Shown here: positions 5,310-8,921 of the stretch, piece by piece
How positions within the stretch are numbered: position 1 is the stretch's first letter
Layout of the letters: each line of letters opens with the position of its first letter
NCBI GenBank assembly: GCA_024275615.1
Contig: JAJRYU010000762.1
Span: forward strand, 1 to 8,921
Source: Planctomycetota bacterium
GTDB lineage: Bacteria > Planctomycetota > GCA-002687715 > DRQF01
Length of the DNA: 8,921 bases
Reading direction: 5' to 3'
Program-made: the position numbers and the translations under genes
Notes under the pieces: generated by a model
The model's input: only the letters and a program-made list of their open reading frames with translations
The model's database searches: none
Told to the model about the DNA's origin: nothing

Positions 5310-6271
5310 AGTTCGACAAGGAAACAGCCATCGTTCTTTTGGAAGCGGGGGAACCTGCTGGGCCAAACGATGTGGATGTTTTCTTGCGTCAAGTCCTGAG
5401 CGACAAGTCGGCCTATCCTCTGCCGCTGGTCAAAAGGCCATTCCGCCCCTTGATCGTCGAGTCATTTTTAGCGCAAGAAGCGGCGGCCTACCGCCAGGAT
5501 TTCGCCAACATCGGTGTGGATTCCCCATTGCAGCGAGTTTGTGGCGGGCAAGCTGATGCAATCGCCGAGATTCTTGGTTGTGAAGGATACGTTGCCATGA
5601 TCCACGGTAGGCCTCCCATGGCAACTGTGGTCAAACTCATGATTGACGAAGGTGTGAAACGTGCCGTCCTGCTGCCTTTAGATCCGCAATCGGCAATCTA
5701 TTCAAGATTGGCTGTTTCCCAGTTTCGACAGACTTGGCAAGACGCTGGACTTCCAGCAGACCAGCTTGTTGTTCTCGATCATTGGGAAAATGACCGCGCC
5801 CTGTCAAAAGTCTGCGCCCAGATATACGCTGAGACACTAGCCATGGTCCCGTCCGGGACTCACGTGATCTTCGTTGCCAAGGACCAGGGTGAAAGTGTGA
5901 CGAAGCAAGATCCCGAATACGAAGCGAATACCCGTGACTTATTCGCTCTCATGGCTCGAGAAACCAACGTAGAGGGCGAAGCGCATTTGGGGTGGATGGC
6001 GTCGAGGCTCGCCAAGCCCCACCTACAACCAACAGTGGAATCTCTCATCGAGCAGGCTGGCGGGCTGGGATCACCCGCTGTTGCTCTTGTTCCTTTCGGT
6101 TGGGTGGCCGATCGATTCGAGACCTTGTGTGGCATCGATATCCATCTCGGTCGTACTGTTCGTAAACACAAGCTCCGCCTCTTTCGGGTGCCGACGATCA
6201 ACGATCGCCCGGAGTTTTTGGTGGCCATGGCAGATCACATTAACCGCCGTGTGGAAGGGATGTCAGCATGA
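5288..6271 (+). CDS. hemH: Diverged ferrochelatase-like (HemH/CpfC-fold) protein lacking the catalytic histidine
   Basis: 327 residues, the length of bacterial ferrochelatases, which insert iron into proto- or coproporphyrin. Similarity is recognisable throughout: AIVLLEAGEP (14-23; family VLLLNLGGP), DSPLQ (78-82; GSPL), AVLLPLDPQ (126-134; LLPLYPQ), PFGWVADRFETL (269-280; family FVSDxLETL, with catalytic Glu278 kept) and VPTINDRPEFL (301-311; PCLNDDPEFI). However, the FSAHGLP segment reads FVAKDQG (195-201), so the invariant catalytic His is Lys198. The MRYGxP substrate segment reads MIHGRP (104-109). It is probably an altered chelatase, a porphyrin-binding relative or an inactive paralogue; classical activity is doubtful. 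ATG 5288 overlaps hemE by 22 bases. An in-frame GTG at 5306 would give a 4-base GTGA overlap and a more usual N-terminus (MKFDKETAIVLL). Neither has a good ribosome site. Confidence 0.8.
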   Translation: MAKRRQVKFDKETAIVLLEAGEPAGPNDVDVFLRQVLSDKSAYPLPLVKRPFRPLIVESFLAQEAAAYRQDFANIGVDSPLQRVCGGQADAIAEILGCEGYVAMIHGRPPMATVVKLMIDEGVKRAVLLPLDPQSAIYSRLAVSQFRQTWQDAGLPADQLVVLDHWENDRALSKVCAQIYAETLAMVPSGTHVIFVAKDQGESVTKQDPEYEANTRDLFALMARETNVEGEAHLGWMASRLAKPHLQPTVESLIEQAGGLGSPAVALVPFGWVADRFETLCGIDIHLGRTVRKHKLRLFRVPTINDRPEFLVAMADHINRRVEGMSA

Positions 6272-7671
6272 GTGGTAACGGTTTGACTTGCGTCGTTGGA
6301 GCGGGCATCTCTGGTCTTGCTGCGGCTCAAGAGCTTCTTGACCGCGGCGAAAACGTTGTTGTTCTTGAGGCTGCGCATCGCGCTGGCGGCGTCATTGAAA
6401 CAATCAACGAGAACGGCCTTCTATTCGAGAAAGGCCCCAACTCTTTTCCTTCTACTTCCGATGAGATCTTGACGTTGGCAGAAAAGGCCGGTGTTACCGA
6501 TCGTATCATCACTGCCCAAGAAGCTGCCGAGACTCGCTTCCTATTTCACAAACATCACCTGGTCGAAGTTCCTTCAGGAGCCAAGAGTTTCATCAAGACG
6601 GATCTCTTTACCTTTTGGCAGAAGTTGAGGATTCTTTGTGAACCTTTTGTCGCCAAGCGAAAGTCGGAACTGCCAGAAAGTGTGGCCGAGTTTTTTTCGC
6701 GTCGCTTGGGCTCAGCCCCCACGCGAACTTTGGTTGATGCTTTTGTCTCCGGGATTTACGCTGGCGATGCCAGGCAAGTTGGCATAGAGGCGACGTTTCC
6801 TTTGTTGAAACAAATGGAAGATGAATATGGCAGCATCTTCAAGGCTCTCAACGCCAGGAGGAAAAAGCGCAAAAATGGCGAAGCGCCAAAAATGACCATC
6901 AAGAATTTCCAGGGTGGTCTGTCAGAGTTGCCGGACGGCCTCGCCAAGAACTTGGGCGAGAAACTGCGATTGGGCCGCAAGGCAAAACACCTTAAGCAAG
7001 ACAAAAATGGCGGTTTTATTCTCACCGTAGAAGGCCCTCAGGGCATCGAAGAGGTGCGCGCGCAGAAAGTCGTCTTGGCCGTCCCGGCTCCCATTGCCGG
7101 CCTACTTTTGACCGGCGTCAGCCCATTTGTAGCCGACTTACTCTTCGACATCGACTATGCTCCCATCGCTAGCGTTCACGCGGCGTTTCCCGAAAGTGAA
7201 ATCAACCTGCCCACTGCCTTCGGCTACTTGGTCCCAAGACCTTCACGGATGCGCACCTTGGGTTGGCTGTTCACTTCGAAGACTTTCACTGGTCGCGCTC
7301 CAGAAGGGACCCACGTTCTGAATGGCTTCATTGGCGGTGCGCTCGATCGCGGTGTTGTCAAGGCAGACGCTGATGCTCTGCAATACATCCTGTTGGGTGA
7401 ATTATCCCTGGCCTTGGGCATGCATTCTTTTCCCAAACCTTCCTTCTTTGGCATCACCAATCATGAACCGGGCTTGCCGCAATATATGGTTGGCCATGCG
7501 CATCGAGTCAAGGCGATCAACAAGCTCTTGCGGGACTGCCCTAACCTGGCCCTAATTGGCAACTATCTGGAAGGAGTGTCACTCAATGATTGCATCAAGA
7601 AAGCCAAAGCTGCTGTTGCCGACTTGATGAATCATGAAGGTGCCGTAGCTGAGAAGGAAGACGTGGCATGA
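6268..7671 (+). CDS. hemG: FAD-dependent protoporphyrinogen/coproporphyrinogen oxidase (HemG/HemY/CgoX type)
   Basis: 467 residues, full length. Oxygen-dependent six-electron oxidation of protoporphyrinogen IX, or of coproporphyrinogen III in the coproporphyrin route, usually at the membrane surface. Features: N-terminal FAD Rossmann motif VVGAGISGLAAAQEL (9-23) with VLEA (32-35), RAGGVIET (38-45), KGPNSF (55-60), the family block SGIYAGDARQVGIEATFP (161-178), EYGSIFKA (186-193), GGLSELPDGLA (216-226), FGYLVP (318-323), LPQYMVGHAHRV (403-414) and the C-terminal FAD-contacting GNYLEGVSLNDCI (431-443). A lysine/arginine-rich stretch (197-208) lies in a loop. ATG 6268 overlaps the upstream stop as ATGA, with ribosome site GGAAGGGA at 6253-6260. 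The sequence alone does not separate the protoporphyrin and coproporphyrin versions. Confidence 0.94.
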   Translation: MSGNGLTCVVGAGISGLAAAQELLDRGENVVVLEAAHRAGGVIETINENGLLFEKGPNSFPSTSDEILTLAEKAGVTDRIITAQEAAETRFLFHKHHLVEVPSGAKSFIKTDLFTFWQKLRILCEPFVAKRKSELPESVAEFFSRRLGSAPTRTLVDAFVSGIYAGDARQVGIEATFPLLKQMEDEYGSIFKALNARRKKRKNGEAPKMTIKNFQGGLSELPDGLAKNLGEKLRLGRKAKHLKQDKNGGFILTVEGPQGIEEVRAQKVVLAVPAPIAGLLLTGVSPFVADLLFDIDYAPIASVHAAFPESEINLPTAFGYLVPRPSRMRTLGWLFTSKTFTGRAPEGTHVLNGFIGGALDRGVVKADADALQYILLGELSLALGMHSFPKPSFFGITNHEPGLPQYMVGHAHRVKAINKLLRDCPNLALIGNYLEGVSLNDCIKKAKAAVADLMNHEGAVAEKEDVA

Positions 7672-8492
7672 TGCGAGCGAACAACGCTCTTTTGGTGCTG
7701 ACACCCCTGTTCTATATGGCTGCTTTTCTGGCCTACAGAGCGCGTTTGGGCAAGGATCGTACTCGTCGATTCAATCGTCCCATCTTGGCCTTGATCGCTG
7801 CACTGAGTTCACATTTCGCTCTACTGTTTGTCCGCGGAACCCTGGTGGGCCAGCCGCCATGGACCACGTACTACGATACGTTCTCTGCTTTGGCTTTCCT
7901 CATGACTTTGACGTACGCCATTGTCGAGATCATCTGTCGTGAAGCTTCGACAGGATTCGATTTCTTGCCGGTTCCGTTTGCCTTCGTCACCTATGCTGCT
8001 GCCTTTGGGCCCCACGTACCCGTCGAAAACCCACTCTTGGATTCTGAACTTTTTACCATGCACACGGTGCCAGCGATCGGTGGAATCGCGGCTCTGTTGG
8101 TTGGCGGTTTCTACGGCACACTTTACCTGCGGCTTTCGAAGGCAATGCAAGAGAAACGCTTTGGCAATCTGTTTCAGCGCATGCCAGATATGGAAACTTT
8201 GGCACGCATGAATTTTGCGGCTCTTGTTGTTGGCCTGGTGCTGGTCACGCTTGCTATCGGCTGGGGCGCAACGTGGTACAGCGATGTCTTTCAAGAGTTG
8301 GATATCTTGCAACCCAAGATCGCCTTTACCTTGGCAATCTGGCTGATCCTCTTGCTGCCTGTTGTCGGCAAACTTCTCAAGCGCTGGTCCGATCGTTGGA
8401 CCGCTCTTTGTTCGGTGTTGATTCTTGTCTTAACGGGCTTGAGCATTGTCGTTTCGATGCTGCCGTTTTTTGAATTTCATGGGCATATGTGA
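7668..8492 (+). CDS. ccsA: CcsA/HemX-type cytochrome c assembly membrane protein
   Basis: 274 residues, polytopic, with about eight hydrophobic segments (near 6-24, 38-58, 70-90, 98-114, 131-154, 182-200, 217-234 and 248-268). Conserved histidines in or near membrane segments are His49 (SSHF), His132 (MHTVPAIGG) and His271 near the C-terminus, a pattern of the CcsA/CcmC/HemX superfamily that handles haem for cytochrome c maturation. The tryptophan-rich WWD loop is degenerate: the family WSWDPKE region reads LDILQPK here (211-217). This makes it closer to the HemX branch, which in Bacillus influences HemA level. Its place directly before hemA fits either role. ATG 7668 overlaps hemG by ATGA, with ribosome site AAGGA at 7654-7658; a second ATG follows immediately at 7671. 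Confidence 0.85.
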   Translation: MMRANNALLVLTPLFYMAAFLAYRARLGKDRTRRFNRPILALIAALSSHFALLFVRGTLVGQPPWTTYYDTFSALAFLMTLTYAIVEIICREASTGFDFLPVPFAFVTYAAAFGPHVPVENPLLDSELFTMHTVPAIGGIAALLVGGFYGTLYLRLSKAMQEKRFGNLFQRMPDMETLARMNFAALVVGLVLVTLAIGWGATWYSDVFQELDILQPKIAFTLAIWLILLLPVVGKLLKRWSDRWTALCSVLILVLTGLSIVVSMLPFFEFHGHM

Positions 8493-8921
8493 TGGCTGCG
8501 GAAAGGTGCAATTCGTTGTTTATCCTCGGCATGAATCACCGTGTCGCTGAGGTTGAAGTCCGTGGCAAGTTCTCCCTTTCCCCTCAAGAACGTGACCAAG
8601 CACGAGAGAAACTGGAGAACAGAGGACTGGCTGGCAATGTCTTGCTTTCTACTTGCAATCGTACGGAACTCTATGGTGCCCACGCCACAAAGGAAGTGGG
8701 GGACCATGGGGAATTCAAATCGCTCATCTTCCCCGACGTCGATGCTGCTTTCGAACCTTATTGGCACACAGGCTGGAATACGGTGTTCCACTTGTTTCGT
8801 GTTAGTGCCGGTTTGGATTCCATGATCGTCGGTGAAAGTGAAATCCTTCGACAAGTGAAATTGGCGTTCGAAGAATCGATGAAGGCCGGCACTTCCGGTC
8901 GTGTGTTGACCGATCTTTTCA
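8492..8921 (+). CDS. hemA: Glutamyl-tRNA reductase, 3' end cut by window edge
   Basis: The first 143 codons are present and open at the right edge. Reduces glutamyl-tRNA(Glu) with NADPH to glutamate-1-semialdehyde, the committed step of C5 tetrapyrrole synthesis. Seen: LGMNHRVAEVEVR (12-24; family LGLNHxTAPVEVRE), LLSTCNRTELY (51-61) with the catalytic cysteine that forms the thioester, and VSAGLDSMIVGESEILRQVK (104-123). The NADPH and dimerisation domains lie outside. ATG 8492 shares its A with the ccsA stop (TGATG), which implies coupled re-initiation, but has no Shine-Dalgarno. An in-frame TTG at 8516 has GGAAAGGTG (8500-8508) upstream and would start MFILGMNH, so the true start is uncertain. 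Being last in a haem operon that begins with hemE is an unusual order but functionally coherent. Confidence 0.96.
   Translation, partial: MAAERCNSLFILGMNHRVAEVEVRGKFSLSPQERDQAREKLENRGLAGNVLLSTCNRTELYGAHATKEVGDHGEFKSLIFPDVDAAFEPYWHTGWNTVFHLFRVSAGLDSMIVGESEILRQVKLAFEESMKAGTSGRVLTDLF

Noticed and set aside
4527..5366. 279-codon open frame on the minus strand opposite hemE
   Set aside because: Shadow of hemE. The composition is Arg/His-rich and motif-free, and the hemE frame carries all family signatures.
7821..8312. 163-codon minus-strand frame opposite ccsA
   Set aside because: It is antisense to a clear membrane protein with conserved histidines and helices, and has no motif of its own.
8477..8854. 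125-codon minus-strand frame near the right edge
   Set aside because: It is antisense to hemA, whose TCNRTELY and GESEILRQVK motifs are unmistakable on the plus strand.
1..8921. Mobile element, CRISPR, defence or toxin-antitoxin system
   Set aside because: No repeats with regular spacing, transposase, integrase, terminal repeats or defence-type domains were seen; all genes are housekeeping-like.

Overview
The window (8921 bases) is ordinary, densely packed bacterial chromosome. Each gene is identified from its translated motifs; nothing was searched. GC looks slightly above half by eye and is even across the window. I see no rRNA, tRNA, CRISPR array, insertion sequence, phage gene or recent-transfer signature. 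No marker gene fixes the taxonomy. A hemE-hemH-like-hemG-ccsA-hemA run, plus an ArsR-methyltransferase fusion beside ahcY, makes me think of a diderm bacterium such as Verrucomicrobiota or a relative. That is a low-confidence guess from memory.

Left part, minus strand (1-2920). A free-standing CinA/FLAD1-type molybdopterin-binding-fold protein is followed, after a 132-base gap, by an ArsR-helix-turn-helix plus methyltransferase fusion. The fusion overlaps by an ATGA tetranucleotide with S-adenosylhomocysteine hydrolase (ahcY), which runs off the left edge. The gap holds a good sigma-70-type promoter (TTGTTG, 17-base spacer, TATATT). An imperfect 17-base palindrome sits between its -35 and -10 boxes. 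The simplest reading is an autoregulated operon in which an SAH/SAM-binding repressor controls SAH recycling.

Middle (3053-4176). A metallophosphoesterase on the plus strand converges on a small four-helix membrane protein of unknown role. They are separated by only 20 bases. Those bases and both stop codons form one 36-base hairpin.

Right part, plus strand (4260-8921). A tight haem and cytochrome-c operon: hemE (uroporphyrinogen decarboxylase), a highly diverged ferrochelatase-like gene, hemG/hemY (FAD-dependent porphyrinogen oxidase), ccsA/hemX (cytochrome-c assembly membrane protein) and hemA (glutamyl-tRNA reductase, cut by the right edge). Every junction overlaps, by 22 or 4, 4, 4 and 1 bases, so translation is probably coupled. 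The operon includes the committed step (HemA), the first porphyrin branch step (HemE), the oxidase and a candidate chelatase. It has no coproporphyrinogen oxidase/dehydrogenase (hemF/hemN) or HemQ/ChdC, so the late route cannot be decided here.

The most notable observation is that the ferrochelatase-like protein has lost the catalytic histidine and several other pocket residues while keeping the catalytic glutamate. HemE in the same operon lacks the histidine of its C-terminal NLGHG motif.
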